Assembly (NCBI GenBank): GCA_001312405.1 | Contig: BBDR01000024.1 | Location: 1 to 64,000, forward strand | Origin: Clostridium sp. NkU-1 | Lineage (GTDB): Bacteria; Bacillota_A; Clostridia; Lachnospirales; Lachnospiraceae | Reading direction: 5' to 3' | DNA length: 64,000 nucleotides | Shown here: positions 30,175 to 40,717 of the stretch, piece after piece | How positions within the stretch are numbered: position 1 is the first letter of the stretch | Layout: each line of letters begins with the position of its first letter | Notes under the pieces: model-generated | Databases searched by the model: none | What the model was told of the DNA's origin: nothing | The model's input: the letters and a program-made list of their open reading frames with translations, nothing else | Position numbers and translations under genes: made by a program

Positions 30175-30962
30175 ATGTCAAAAAAGAGAGAGAATGTACA
30201 TCAGGAAGAGGAAGCCGGAGAAGCCTGGCTTCTGCCGTATTCGGATCTGATGACCCTGTTGCTGGCAGTTTTTATTGTACTTTTTGCTGTCAGTAAGATA
30301 GATGCCGAAAAAGCCCAGCAGATTTCCCAGCAGTTTGCCGGAACAATGATGGATAAAAGCTATGCTGCCGGGGTGTCGTCAGGTACTGGTTCCGGTGGAA
30401 ATGGAGCACAGACAGGCGGTCCCTTAAATATTGAGACGCAAAGCGAACTGGAGAGCTTTATGGGGGAGTATGAACTCAAAAAGCTGGAAAACTTAAAGAC
30501 TGAGCTTGATACAAAACTGCATGATCAAGGCATGGATCAATCGGTATCAACCATGATTGATATGCGCGGTCTTGTTATCAGATTAAACAATGCTATATTC
30601 TTTGACTCCGGGAGTGCGGAGATTAAAAAAACAGAGCGAGGATACTTTAGTTGAAGTCGCAGGCCTCTTAAATACCATTGATAATTACATACGTGTGGAA
30701 GGCCATACCGACAATGTTCCCATTAAACGCAGTGACTATCCTTCTAACTGGGAATTGTCTACTGCAAGAGCTGTAAATGTTGTAAAGCTTATTATTAATA
30801 AATGTAATTTTTCGCCGGATAAGCTTATTGCTGTGGGCTATGGAGAGTTTAAACCTGTGGCAGACAATTCAACAGCAGAAGGCAGAGCAAAAAAACAGAC
30901 GTATTGATATCATTGTCTTAAGTTCGCAATACGATAATCTGGAAGAACATCTTGTAAAGTAA
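30175..30962 (+). CDS. motB: Flagellar stator protein MotB
   Basis: The reconstructed protein has about 261 residues. A short cytoplasmic tail leads to a single membrane helix with the ion-binding Asp in LPYSDLMTLLLAVFIVLFAV. The C-terminal OmpA-like peptidoglycan-binding domain shows VEGHTDNVPI and NWELSTARAVNVV. Extra A bases in A7 runs near 30611 (true AEIKKQSEDTL) and 30889 (true GRAKNRRIDIIV) split the frame. Which ion is used cannot be decided from sequence alone. Confidence 0.9.
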
Positions 30963-30974
30963 ATAAACCACATG

Positions 30975-31009
30975 AAAAACTGCGCGGCATAAAAGCCGCG
31001 CAGTTTTTT
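30975..31009. terminator. Terminator between motB and the DUF1540 gene
   Basis: AAAACTGCGCGGC pairs perfectly with GCCGCGCAGTTTT around ATAAAA, and T/A tracts lie on both sides. It serves motB and possibly the convergent small gene. Confidence 0.88.
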
Positions 31010-31032
31010 CAGGAGGAAATTAAATTAGGCTG

Positions 31033-31203
31033 TTATGCCTGGTTCTTGAAAGATTCGCAGTCAGTACACTCTTTCCTAGTAGGATTCTGTTCGTGAGTTC
31101 CTACTTTAATTTTCTCCAGAGTGCAATAATCTTCGCTTTTTGCATGGTAAGTGCAGTTATCGATGGAGCATTGGATACATTCGTTTTTTCCGTTTACTAG
31201 CAT
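31033..31203 (-). CDS. DUF1540 cysteine-rich mini-protein
   Basis: This 56-residue protein (MLVNGKNECIQCSIDNCTY and onward) has six cysteines spaced as C-x2-C-x4-C near the N terminus, then a Cys after YHAKSEDY and a C-x2-C pair near the C terminus. This matches the DUF1540 domain common in spore-forming Firmicutes; metal binding is likely but function is unknown. GGAGGG stands 7 bases before the ATG. It is oriented opposite to its neighbours and lies between two terminator-bounded genes. DUF1540 proteins are often sporulation-associated, which is family knowledge and not visible here. Confidence 0.85.
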   Translation of the reverse strand: MLVNGKNECIQCSIDNCTYHAKSEDYCTLEKIKVGTHEQNPTRKECTDCESFKNQA

Positions 31204-31408
31204 GGGTAAACCCTCCTTGATTGATTATTACATTTTATATTGTGGACGAAATCAGTTGAATTATTATGGCAATTTTTTTTCTTAAAAAAAAAGTATGTTA
31301 TATTTTTTGTTAAGCATTTTTTTTTGACCAAAATTTTTTTTGTATTATTCTAATTTTTTGTCAAAACAGCACAAAATTCTGCTGTATTCAACTATGGAGG
31401 TGTAGTAT

Positions 31409-32635
31409 ATGGACAATTCACAGCAATACAATCTTATTTACCAACTAGACGGCAGACCTCCGTTAAAAGTGGCGGTTCCTCTTGGTCTTCAGCATGTTAT
31501 GGCAATGTTCGTTGGTAATCTTGCTCCGATCTTTATTCTGACCGGCGCTATGAGCACACAGGATGCTCCATTTCCACCGGAATTGCGGATCATGATGATT
31601 CAGTGTGCCATGTTTGTATCCGGACTTGCCACTCTTCTTCAGCTTTATCCGCTGAAACTGGGAATCATTCAGGTAGGTGCACGCCTTCCTATCGTTATGG
31701 GAACCGCTTTTGCATTCGTTCCGACCATGCAGGGGCTTGGGGCAAAGCTGCTAGCGGAGCAGATCGCTCCGGTTGAAGCCATGGGTTACGTATTGGGTGG
31801 TGTAATCGTAGGAAGCATTGTGGAGCTGATCATGGGCATTTTCTTAAAGCCGCTGAAAAGATTTTTTCCACCGCTGGTAGTTGGTGCGGTTCTTATTACC
31901 ATTGGTATTAAGCTGCTTACGACTGGTGCTACCTACTTTGTAGGCGGTGCAGGTGCAACGGATATCGGTGCAGGAAAGTACTGGCTGGTTGGCGGCATCG
32001 TGCTGCTGGTCATTGTTCTCCTTAACCGTTTTGCAACCGGTATGTTAAAGGCTACTGCTATTTTAATCGGTATCGTGGTCGGCTATGTTGTGGCTGCTTT
32101 TTCGGGAATGGTGAATTTTGATACGGTTGCCAATGCAGCATGGTTCAGCGTTCCGATGCCATTTATGATCAAGCCCCTGTTCCGGTCAGACATTATTTTC
32201 CCGTTCTTTGCGGTATATGTGGTTGCAGGTCTTGAAACCATGGGCAATGCAAATGGTATCACCATTTCCGCTTTTGGACGTGAAGCTACTGCAGAGGAGA
32301 TTTCCGGCGGAATTATATCTGATGCTATCAGCTGTGCATTTGCAGGTATCTTCAATGTTCTTCCAAATACGGCGTTTGGCCAGAACGTAGGTATCATTGC
32401 AATGACTAAGGTCATTAACCGGTTCTGTATTGCTATGGGCGCCATAGTTCTGATCCTTGCCATCACTCTTGGTCTTGGCTTTGGTGTAGGGAATTTAAGC
32501 GACTCAGTTAAAGAAAACTTCCCTGCTGTGCTCCATTTTATCTTTGCGGAACCAGTGGCTTCCGTCTGTATCGTAAGTGTTCTGGCCTGTCTCCTTTTAA
32601 AACCGGAATTTTCCAAAAAGGCTGCAGAGAAATAA
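31409..32635 (+). CDS. NCS2-family nucleobase permease, purine type
   Basis: The protein has 408 residues, is intact, and has the hydrophobic pattern of a 12-14 helix NAT/NCS2 transporter. The helix 1 motif is LGLQHVMAMFVGNLAPIF. The TM8 region has GLETMGNANG. The NAT signature is FGQNVGIIAMTKV; the Gln at its first position is typical of xanthine/uric acid carriers rather than uracil carriers. GGAGGTG precedes the ATG. I looked for a purine riboswitch in the AT-rich leader (31204-31408) and found none. It may feed the molybdenum hydroxylase at 33928-37442. Confidence 0.85.
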   Translation: MDNSQQYNLIYQLDGRPPLKVAVPLGLQHVMAMFVGNLAPIFILTGAMSTQDAPFPPELRIMMIQCAMFVSGLATLLQLYPLKLGIIQVGARLPIVMGTAFAFVPTMQGLGAKLLAEQIAPVEAMGYVLGGVIVGSIVELIMGIFLKPLKRFFPPLVVGAVLITIGIKLLTTGATYFVGGAGATDIGAGKYWLVGGIVLLVIVLLNRFATGMLKATAILIGIVVGYVVAAFSGMVNFDTVANAAWFSVPMPFMIKPLFRSDIIFPFFAVYVVAGLETMGNANGITISAFGREATAEEISGGIISDAISCAFAGIFNVLPNTAFGQNVGIIAMTKVINRFCIAMGAIVLILAITLGLGFGVGNLSDSVKENFPAVLHFIFAEPVASVCIVSVLACLLLKPEFSKKAAEK

Positions 32636-32663
32636 GCTGTATTCCAGCAATTATAATAGATAG

Positions 32664-32700
32664 AGCCCTCGTCCGGCTGACAAGCCGGGCGGGGGTTTTC
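32664..32700 (+). terminator. Terminator of the NCS2 permease gene
   Basis: CCCTCGTCCGGC pairs with GCCGGGCGGGGG (with mismatch and G-T pairs) around TGACAA, followed by TTTTC. Confidence 0.75.
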
Positions 32701-32738
32701 TGGTTTCCCATATAGGAATCACGGCACCCCACAGGCTG

Positions 32739-32767
32739 TTGGAGCCAGGAAAAAGATGTGGTATACT
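32739..32767 (+). promoter_or_regulatory. Promoter of the SDR reductase gene
   Basis: TTGGAG (32739-32744), 17-bp spacer, TATACT (32762-32767). A small GCGGAT/ATCCGC hairpin follows at the expected transcript start. Confidence 0.6.
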
Positions 32768-32830
32768 GGTTAAGCGGATATTCGTAATCCGCTTTGCTGC
32801 TTGATTCGGTTAAAAAAGGGAGGGAAAAGG

Positions 32831-33734
32831 ATGAAGAAAAAAAATAATGGTTACAGGCTCAGAGGGCTTCCTTGGAGGAAGAATTGCCGCATATTATGAA
32901 CGAGAGTATGATGTGATCCGTGTGGGCCGCAGGAACCTGGATATTAGGGATGAAGAGGCAGTGGCAGAATATATAAAGGATAAAAGTCCTCATGCGGTGA
33001 TCCATTGCGCTGCCATATCAGACACCAGGGTATGTGAGGACAACCGGTTGCTTTCTGAGGCGGTGAACCGGAGAGGACCTGTAAACATGGCCAAAGCATG
33101 CAGGAAAAGCGGCAGCAGGCTGCTTTTTATGAGTTCCGATCAGATTTATGGGGGCAGCAGGCAAAAAGGACCAAATAAGGAAACCGATGAAGTCCCTCTT
33201 ATCAATGTTTATGGAACCCACAAAAAGCAGGCGGAGGATGAGATCCTGGAGATTTTACCTGAGGGAATCTGTCTACGCCTTTCATGGATGTATGATTTCC
33301 CGGTCAGGGGCCTTAAAAGCAGCCCAAACCTTTTAGTCAGCCTGCTGAGATCCATGGTGCAGAACCGCCCCATCAGGCTTTCGGTTTCCGATTACCGCGG
33401 CATTACCTGGGTACAGGAGGTGGTGAAAAATATAGACCCTGCCATGGAGCTGCCTGGGGGAATCTATAATTTTGGAAGTGAAAGCACCCTTTCCGCCTAT
33501 GAAATAGGAAGCAGGGTCTTTCAGATGCTTGATAAAAACGGAAACAGAGGGGATTTTGTGATTCCCCGTGAAACAGGGGCCAGGGATAATCCCAGAAATC
33601 TGACCATGGATATGGGAAAGCTTAAGGCCCATGGGATCGGCTTTTCTGAAACAGTGGAAGGATTTTTGAAATGCCTTGATGAAAGCCCTGAATATGTTCA
33701 TGCCTTAATAGGAGAACCTGTTGTCGAATTTTGA
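32831..33734 (+). CDS. RmlD-like NAD(P)-dependent reductase/epimerase
   Basis: The reconstructed protein has about 300 residues. It is an extended short-chain dehydrogenase with the Rossmann motif VTGSEGFLGGRIA, the strand VIHCAAISDTRVCE and the catalytic YxxxK as YGTHK near residue 127. The family resembles dTDP-4-dehydrorhamnose reductase, but there are no other rhamnose genes nearby, so the substrate is open. An extra A in the A8 run at 32837 breaks the start (true MKKKIMVTGSEG). GGGAGGGAAAAGG lies upstream. It has its own promoter and terminator. Confidence 0.8.
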
Positions 33735-33767
33735 CGAATTTAATAAAAAAACCCATAAAGCCATTGT

Positions 33768-33807
33768 CAAGACCGGAAGGAGTATGATATACTCTTTTCG
33801 GTTTTTC
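33768..33807 (+). terminator. Terminator of the SDR reductase gene
   Basis: ACCGGAAGGAGTAT pairs with ATACTCTTTTCGGT (two mismatches) followed by a T5 tail. Confidence 0.7.
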
Positions 33808-33927
33808 TAATATATAATACATTATTTATAATCAATACTAATAAATAAAATGACGTTTTACTGATAGATAAGGGAAAACCGGCTAGCAGACAACGAGGAA
33901 AGCTTGAGAGCCAGGAGGATAGTTCCA

Positions 33928-34704
33928 ATGATTCGATTTAAAAATTATGTAAAAGCAGAAAACCTGGAGGAGGCCTTTGCGCTGAATCAGAAAAAGAGCA
34001 GTGTCATAGGCGGAGGCATGATGTGGCTGAAGGTACAGAACCGGGTGAAGATGACGCTGGTGGATTTATCCGGGCTGGGGCTTGACGGGATTGAGGAAAG
34101 GGAAGACGAGTTTTCCATAGGCGCTATGTGCACCCTTCGACAGCTGGAAACCCATGAAGGTCTGAATGCCTGCTTTAACGGCGTTTTTAAAGAGTGCACC
34201 CGTTCTATTGTAGGTGTCCAGTTCCGCAACGGAGCGACAATAGGAGGAAGCGTGTTTGGCCGGTTCGGATTTTCTGATATTATCACCTGCCTTCTGGCTC
34301 TTGACACCTATGTGGAGCTGTACAAGGGAGGCATGGTTCCTTTGGACGAATTCTGCCGGATGAAGAGTGACAGGGATATCCTGGTCCGCATTCATATAAA
34401 AAAGGATGGAAGGAAAGCGGGCTATGCCTCCCAGCGCATGTCGAAAACGGATTTTCCTGTGATCGCCTGCTGTGCGGCACGAAAAGCTGGAAAGCTTTAT
34501 GTCTCCGTAGGGGCAAGACCGGCAAAGGCAGAGCTGGTCGTGCTTTTAGAAGGCCAGGATTGTCTTAAGGAAGAGCTTGCCAAAAAGGCATCAGAAGGCT
34601 TTACCTATGGTACCAACATGAGGGGAAGCGGAGATTACCGGAAGCATTTGGCTGAAATATACATAAAAAGGCTTTTAGAAGCGCTGGATCAGGAGGGACG
34701 GTAA
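33928..34704 (+). CDS. Molybdenum hydroxylase FAD-binding subunit
   Basis: The protein has 258 residues and is intact. This is the CoxM/XdhB-type FAD domain: the motif VIGGGMMWLK replaces the usual AGGTxLxxxM loop, and RNGATIGGSVFGRFGFSD matches the second FAD loop (usually ATIGGNI). The CO-dehydrogenase flavoprotein C-terminal domain follows. The start at 33928 was chosen because AGGAGG lies 9 bases upstream. It passes electrons from the Fe-S subunit to NAD+ or another acceptor. The next gene starts directly after its stop. Confidence 0.85.
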   Translation: MIRFKNYVKAENLEEAFALNQKKSSVIGGGMMWLKVQNRVKMTLVDLSGLGLDGIEEREDEFSIGAMCTLRQLETHEGLNACFNGVFKECTRSIVGVQFRNGATIGGSVFGRFGFSDIITCLLALDTYVELYKGGMVPLDEFCRMKSDRDILVRIHIKKDGRKAGYASQRMSKTDFPVIACCAARKAGKLYVSVGARPAKAELVVLLEGQDCLKEELAKKASEGFTYGTNMRGSGDYRKHLAEIYIKRLLEALDQEGR

Positions 34705-35169
34705 ATGGAGGTCGAATTTACATTGAACGGAAAATTGGTGTATGAGGAAATTGCAGATGACACTACCTTATTCCAGCTGCTTAGAAGGAAGGCCTGCTAC
34801 AGCGTGAAATGCGGCTGTGAAACGGAAAACTGCGGACTTTGTACGGTGTTAGTCAATGGAAAATCAAGGCTTTCCTGCTCATTTTTAGTTGCCAGGGCAA
34901 ACGGCTGTGAGGTGGTGACCTTAGAAGGCGTGGAAAAGGAAGCCAAATTGTTTGGAACGTATCTGGCGGAAGAAGGAGTGGAACAGTGCGGATTCTGCAG
35001 TCCGGGACTTATTATGAATGTGCTGGCAATGGAAAGGGAAGAAGTGTTTGATGAAGAAGGGATAAGAGAGTATCTGGCCGGGAATTTGTGCCGGTGCAGC
35101 GGCTATATGGGACAGCTTCGGGCGATAAAGAAATATTTAAGCAGAGGAGAAAATAGGGATGAATTATAA
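34705..35169 (+). CDS. Molybdenum hydroxylase [2Fe-2S] subunit
   Basis: The protein has 154 residues and is intact. The plant-type ferredoxin cluster is bound by CGCETENCGLC plus a further Cys (LSCSF). The second cluster in the C-terminal helical domain is bound by CGFCSPG and LCRCSGY. This is the CoxS/XdhC-type small subunit that links the Mo centre to FAD. It overlaps the large-subunit gene by 11 bases. Confidence 0.93.
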   Translation: MEVEFTLNGKLVYEEIADDTTLFQLLRRKACYSVKCGCETENCGLCTVLVNGKSRLSCSFLVARANGCEVVTLEGVEKEAKLFGTYLAEEGVEQCGFCSPGLIMNVLAMEREEVFDEEGIREYLAGNLCRCSGYMGQLRAIKKYLSRGENRDEL

Positions 35170-37442
35170 AATGCGTACGGTAAATACTTCTGTGAAAAAG
35201 AAGGATGCCATGGCCCTGGTAACCGGAAAGCCTGTGTATACCGATGACCTGGCTCCCGGAGACTGTCTCATCGTAAAAGTCCTAAGAAGCCCTCATGCCC
35301 ATGCGCTGATCAAGGAGATCCATAAGGAAAAGGCGGAAAAGGTGGCTGGAATCGCCTGTATTCTTACCTATAAAGATGTTCCACAGAAGCGGTTTACAAT
35401 GGCAGGACAGTCCTATCCGGAGCCAAGCCCCTATGACAGGCTGATTCTGGACCAGAGGATGCGCTTTGTGGGAGATGCGGCGGCCATCGTAGCCGGTGAG
35501 ACGGAAGATGCGGTGGATCATGCCCTGCGCCTTTTAAAGGTAGAATATGAGGTTTTGGAACCGGTACTGGATTTTAAGCAGGCAAAGGATCATCCGGTGT
35601 TAGTCCATCCGGAAGAAGACTGGCTCACGCTCTGTCCGGTGGGCGGGGATAATAAAAGGAATTTGTGCGCTTCCGGAAGGGAAGAGCATGGCAACGTTGA
35701 TGAGGTATTAAAGCAATGTGATTATGTGGTGGAACAGGTTTACCATACAAAGGCAAACCAGCAGGCAATGATGGAAACCTTCCGGGCCTATTCTTATCTG
35801 GACGCTTATGGGCGTTTGAATCTGGTGGCATCCACACAGATCACCTTTCATGTGAGAAGGATCCTGCTCATGCCCTGGATATTCCAAAGTCCCGGATCCG
35901 CGTGATCAAGCCTCGGATCGGCGGCGGCTTCGGCGCAAAGCAGACCGTGGTGGCTGAGGTGTATCCGGCAATCGTGACGATGAAGACCGGCAGGCCGGCC
36001 AAGATGATCTATAGCCGGTATGAGTCTCAGATCGCCTCTTCTCCCCGCCATGAGATGGAAGTTCATGTGCGGGTGGGAGCCAATAAGGAAGGAATCCTTC
36101 AGGCAATCGATTTGTATACGCTGTCAAATACAGGGGCTTACGGGGAACACGGACCTACTACAGTAGGCTTATCCGGACATAAGACCATCCCCCTTTACCG
36201 GACGGCCAAAGCCTTCCGATTCGAATATGATGTGGTTTATACAAACCGCATGTCCGCAGGGGCTTACCGGGGATACGGAGCCACTCAGGGTATATTTGCG
36301 GTGGAATCTGCGGTCAATGAGCTGGCGGAAAAGATTGGAATGGATTCCGTAAAATTAAGGGAATTAAACATGGTAAAGGAAGGCGATGTCATGCCTGCTT
36401 ACTATGGGGAAACTTTAAACAGCTGTGCCTTAGACCGGTGTATGGCCCGGGCAGGGAGATGATCCGCTGGGATGAGAAGTATCCCAGGGTTGATATGGGA
36501 AATGGAAAGGTGCGGGGCGTAGGTGCAGCCATGTCCATGCAGGGTTCAAGTATATCCGGACTGGATGTGGCTTCCGTGGAGCTGCGCCTTAATGACGATG
36601 GCTTTTACACCCTTATGATCGGAGCTTCCGACATGGGAACTGGCTGCGACACCACCCTTGCCCAGGTGGCTGCTGATTGCCTGGAATGCGATTTAGATGA
36701 GATCGTGGTCCACGGAACGGATACGGATGTTTCCCCTTATGATTCCGGTTCTTACGCTTCCAGCACCATGTATCTGACCGGAATGGCTGTGGTAAAGGCC
36801 TGCAAGGAGATGCGGGAAAAAAATCATAAGAAAAGGTGCCCAGTTTCTTGAATGCCCGGAGGATTCCCTGGAATTTGACGGAAATAGGGTCTACCAACCG
36901 TCGGGAGAGCTGGAAATATCCTTAAAGGATATAGGAAACAGGGTCATGTGCTTTAATGAAGACATGCTCACTGCCGGAGCCAGCCATACGTCTCCTGTAT
37001 CGCCGCCTCCCTTTATGGTGGGAATGGCTGAGGTTGAAGTGGATAAGGAGACCGGTGAGGTAGAGCTTCTGGACTATGTGGCGGTTGTGGACTGCGGAAC
37101 AGCCATTAATCCCAATCTGGCCAGGATCCAGACCGAGGGCGGAATCGCCCAGGGCATTGGCATGGCAATGTACGAAGATATCACTTATTCTTCCAAGGGG
37201 CAGATGCTGCAGAATTCCTTCATGCAGTACAAGCTTCCGACCAGGCAGGATGTGGGAGATATCCGGGTGGAATTTGAAAGCAGCTATGAGCTACAGGGCC
37301 TTTTGGAGCCAAGTCCATTGGTGAGATCGTGATCAATACGCCTTCTCCTGCCATTGCGGATGCAGTAGCCAATGCGGTAGGAGTGAGAATAAGGGAATTG
37401 CCTGTTACGGCTGAAAAGGTGTATTGGGGAATGAAGCAGTAA
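35159..37442 (+). CDS. Molybdenum hydroxylase Mo-pterin subunit (xanthine dehydrogenase/aldehyde oxidase family)
   Basis: The reconstructed protein has about 761 residues. The N-terminal domain begins near VTGKPVYTDDL. The molybdopterin-binding blocks are visible as KPRIGGGFGAKQT, AGAYRGYGATQG, MSMQGSSISG and DMGTGCDTTLAQV. The catalytic Glu lies in SIGEIVINTPSPA near the C terminus. Four errors split it: lost G near 35869, 36457 and 37297, and an extra A in the A7 run near 36823. With an NCS2 purine permease 1.3 kb upstream, xanthine or another purine is a reasonable substrate, but no substrate-determining residue settles it. Confidence 0.87.
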
Positions 37443-37501
37443 TATTTCATGATCAGGACCAGGTCTTTGAACTTGGTGTGATAGAAGAGGGATAATAGAA
37501 A

Positions 37502-37536
37502 GAGCGCCGGACATTTGGTTCCGGTGCTTTCTTTTG
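37502..37536 (+). terminator. Terminator of the molybdenum hydroxylase operon
   Basis: AGCGCCGGA pairs with TCCGGTGCT around CATTTGGT, followed by TTCTTTTG and a second T-rich stretch. Confidence 0.75.
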
Positions 37537-37665
37537 TCTCTTTTTTTCGTTTGATTATATAAATGATGACTGTTGATAAAAACAATCACCTGACTCTATG
37601 AACAGGTGATTGCATTGATAATAACATGGGTGTATGATGGGAAAAGAGAAAGGAAGGGAGGATTT

Positions 37666-38370
37666 ATGGAGGCTTTAATCAGAGCAGAAAACGTGTGCAA
37701 GGATTATGAAGTGGGTGAGGTCAGGGTCCAGGCCTTAAAGCATGTTTCTTTTGAGATTCTCCGGGGAGAATTTATTGTGATTTTAGGGCCAAGCGGGTCT
37801 GGAAAAAGCACCCTTTTAAATATATTAGGCGGAATTGAAACCGTTACCAGCGGGACTGTCTATTACGACGGTACGCCTCTTTCCTGGGGAGACTTAAAGA
37901 GCCTTACGGCCTATCGCCGGGCCCATGCCGGGTTTATCTTTCAGTTTTATAATTTGATGCCGGGACTGACTGCACTGGAAAATGTGCAGCTGGCGGCAGA
38001 GCTTTCTAAGGATCCTTTGGACCCGGAAACGCTGCTTGGGCAGGTGGGGCTTTTGGACAGGGCTGGCCATTTCCCAAGCAGGCTGTCGGGAGGCCAGCAG
38101 CAGAGGGTGGCCATTGCCAGGGCCTTGTGCAAGAATCCTGATATCCTTCTTTGCGATGAACCTACGGGGGCCTTAGACAGCGCCACAGGAAGCCAGATAT
38201 TAAAGCTGTTGTCAGACTTTAACAGGCAGTATGAAAAGACGGTGCTTTTAATCACCCATAATGAAAACATTGCAGAGATTGCAGACCGGGTTTTTTATTT
38301 TAAGGATGGATGTCTGGAACGGATTCGTGTCAATGAAAAACCTTTAAAGCCGGAGGAGGTGGTCTGGTAG
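37666..38370 (+). CDS. MacB/LolD-type ABC exporter ATPase
   Basis: The protein has 234 residues and is intact. Walker A is GPSGSGKS, Q-loop FQFYNLMPGLTALENV, signature LSGGQQQR, Walker B ILLCDEPTGALD and switch His in ITHNENIAEIADR. The YNLMP/ALENV signature is typical of ATPases that serve FtsX-like permeases. AAGGGAGG precedes the ATG at 37666, so the 20 in-frame codons upstream are not included. It overlaps the permease start by one base. Confidence 0.92.
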   Translation: MEALIRAENVCKDYEVGEVRVQALKHVSFEILRGEFIVILGPSGSGKSTLLNILGGIETVTSGTVYYDGTPLSWGDLKSLTAYRRAHAGFIFQFYNLMPGLTALENVQLAAELSKDPLDPETLLGQVGLLDRAGHFPSRLSGGQQQRVAIARALCKNPDILLCDEPTGALDSATGSQILKLLSDFNRQYEKTVLLITHNENIAEIADRVFYFKDGCLERIRVNEKPLKPEEVVW

Positions 38371-40713
38371 TGAAAAGCTTCCGCAAGAACGTAGTCCGGT
38401 GTGCCAGGCAAAATCCAGGGTCTTTTCTTGGGGCGGTTTTCATCATTGCCATCGGCATATTTGTCTATGTGGCTATGATGGACACATTGAGAAACTTAGG
38501 GGACCAGGTGCAGCATTATTATGACAGAAGCGCCATGCAGATGTATTTGCCCAGGTTTCAGGAATCTCTGAAGTGGATTTAGAACGGTTAAAGGAGATTC
38601 CGGGGATTGAAGAGGTTTCCGGAAAAATGGCCGTTGATGTCAGACTGTTTGCCCCTTCCCAGACGGAGATCGTAACGGTGCATCTGCTGTCTTACGATTC
38701 CTCGGATTCCTTAAACAGATTAATGTTAAAAGGGACGGGGACGGGAAAGGACAGCATTTATCTGGGCAACCGGATGGCCGGATTATATGGATACGAAAAC
38801 GGAACACCTCTCACTCTCATGATTGATGGGAAAAGCGTGAGATGTGAACTTGCCGGAACCTGTTACGGGCCGGATTACATATATGCCATTCCTCCCGGAG
38901 GAGCCATGATCTGACGGTGAGATTTACGACATTGCCTGTATAGAAAAAAACAGGATGGAGGAGTTGACAGGGAAAAATGATTCCATGAATGAGCTGGGGT
39001 TCCGGCTGGCAAAAGGATATACCTATGAAGACGTGCGCTATCAGCTGATGGACCGCCTTTCCGGGTATGGCCTGATTTCTCTCTCTTCCAAGGAAGACCA
39101 GGTCAGCTATAATATGGTAAAGGGAGAGATCAATGAGCTGTACTCCATGGGAACGGTACTCCCTGTCCTGTTTATGTCGATTTCCGTGTTCATGCTCTAT
39201 GTGGTATTAAAAAAGATGATAGACAGGGATCAGAGCCTTATCGGCACTATGAAATCCTTTGGAATGAGAGACGGGGAACTGATTTTGGCATACCTTTACC
39301 AGGCGCCGAGGTGGGGGTTTTAGGTGCTTTGGCCGGAAGTATTCTGGCGGTTCCTTTTGGTAAGTATATGTTTCTTATATATGTGGACTTTTTTTAATCT
39401 GCCGGACACGGTCTATCACAGCTATATGAATACAAGGATAAGCGGCATGGGCATCGCGGTGGGGACCGGACTTCTGGCGGTTTATTTAGGGGTCAGGGGA
39501 ATCTTAAAGATCACTCCGGCCCAGGCCATGAGGCAAAGGCTCCTGTTGCCGCAGGGAATTTAAGGCTGCCCGCTTTTTTGGCCTCCAGGTTTGGTGCCAT
39601 GGAAAAAAATGGGGCTCCGCTCTGTAGTGAGGAACCCTTTTCGCGGTTTTTTGATTATCCTGGCCATTGCATTTCCTTTTTCCATGTCTTCTGTGCTTTT
39701 TTTCTTTTAATGGAGTAGCAGATCAGATGTTTCTCGATCAGTTCAGCAAGGTGCAGACCTATGATATACAAATTTCCCTGGACCGTTATGTGTCCCCCTT
39801 CCAGGGGGAATCGGCAGGGGAAGAAATCAGAGGCGTGGGGAAGAGCGAAGCAGTCATCCAGAAGGCAGTGGAATTAAAGCATGAAAATCTGTCGGAATTT
39901 GCCATGATTTACGGACTGAACCGGGGATCTGACATGTGGAGGATCATGGATCTCTACGGCCGGTTTTATGAACCGCCGGAGGATGGGATTATTATAAACA
40001 GCCGGATTGCAGATAAGCTCCATCTGGAGGAAGGGGATGTTATGGAAGTTTCTGTTCCCGGCCTGACTGCAGAAGCGGTAAAGGTTCCGGTAAAAGCTGT
40101 CATAAAGGAGAGCCTGGGAGGCGGCTGCTATATGTCGGCAAAGGGATTTTTCCGTTTTTTTGATTCAGTCCCAATGGCAGGAACCATTCTATTAAAGGTG
40201 GAAAAAGGAAGGCTTAATGAAGTCCGGGAAGAACTTTTAAAAACCAGCCGGGTGACCTGGATGGTGGATACCGGCCGCATCACCGAGAGCTACCGGGATA
40301 TGATGGGCAGCATGATGGCAATGGTCCAGATGTTTTCCCTTATGGCTGTGGCGGCGGGAGGGATTCTCATTTATAATATTTCCATGATCAATATCAGGGA
40401 ACGGATCGCAGAGCTTGGAACGTTTATCATCATGGGAGGGACGGACAAGGAGATCGGAAGGATTCTCCTGTTTGAACAGGTGGTCTACTTTATTCTGGGG
40501 ATTGTCTTAGGAGTGCTTGGGAGTATTGGGGTAAAGTACCTTTTGGAGCATCTGGTCATATCCGATTCCTATACCATTGATCTGGCTATACGGCCATCCT
40601 GCTATGGGATAGCGTTTCTTACCTGTCTTTTAATGGCAGGGGCTTCTTTGCTGGCCCAGACGCGGTTTGTAAGAAAGATAAGACTCACGGATATTTTAAA
40701 GGAAAGGGAGTAA
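38370..40713 (+). CDS. FtsX-like ABC exporter permease
   Basis: The reconstructed protein has about 780 residues from a GTG start. It has an N-terminal membrane helix (GAVFIIAIGIFVYVAMM), a large extracytoplasmic region, a first FtsX block (MGTVLPVLFMSISVFMLYVV), a second extracytoplasmic region and a C-terminal FtsX block (FSLMAVAAGGILIYNISMIN, then YFILGIVLGVLGSIGVKYLL). It is read in at least five pieces because of shifts near 38566, 38910, 39306, 39540 and 39603 (the last an extra A in A7). Together with the ATPase and the adaptor downstream it should form a MacAB-like export system. The substrate is unknown. Confidence 0.83.
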
Positions 40714-40717
40714 GCTT

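Noticed and set aside
31204..31408. Purine riboswitch upstream of the NCS2 permease
   Set aside because: The leader is simply AT-rich; the conserved aptamer loops are absent.
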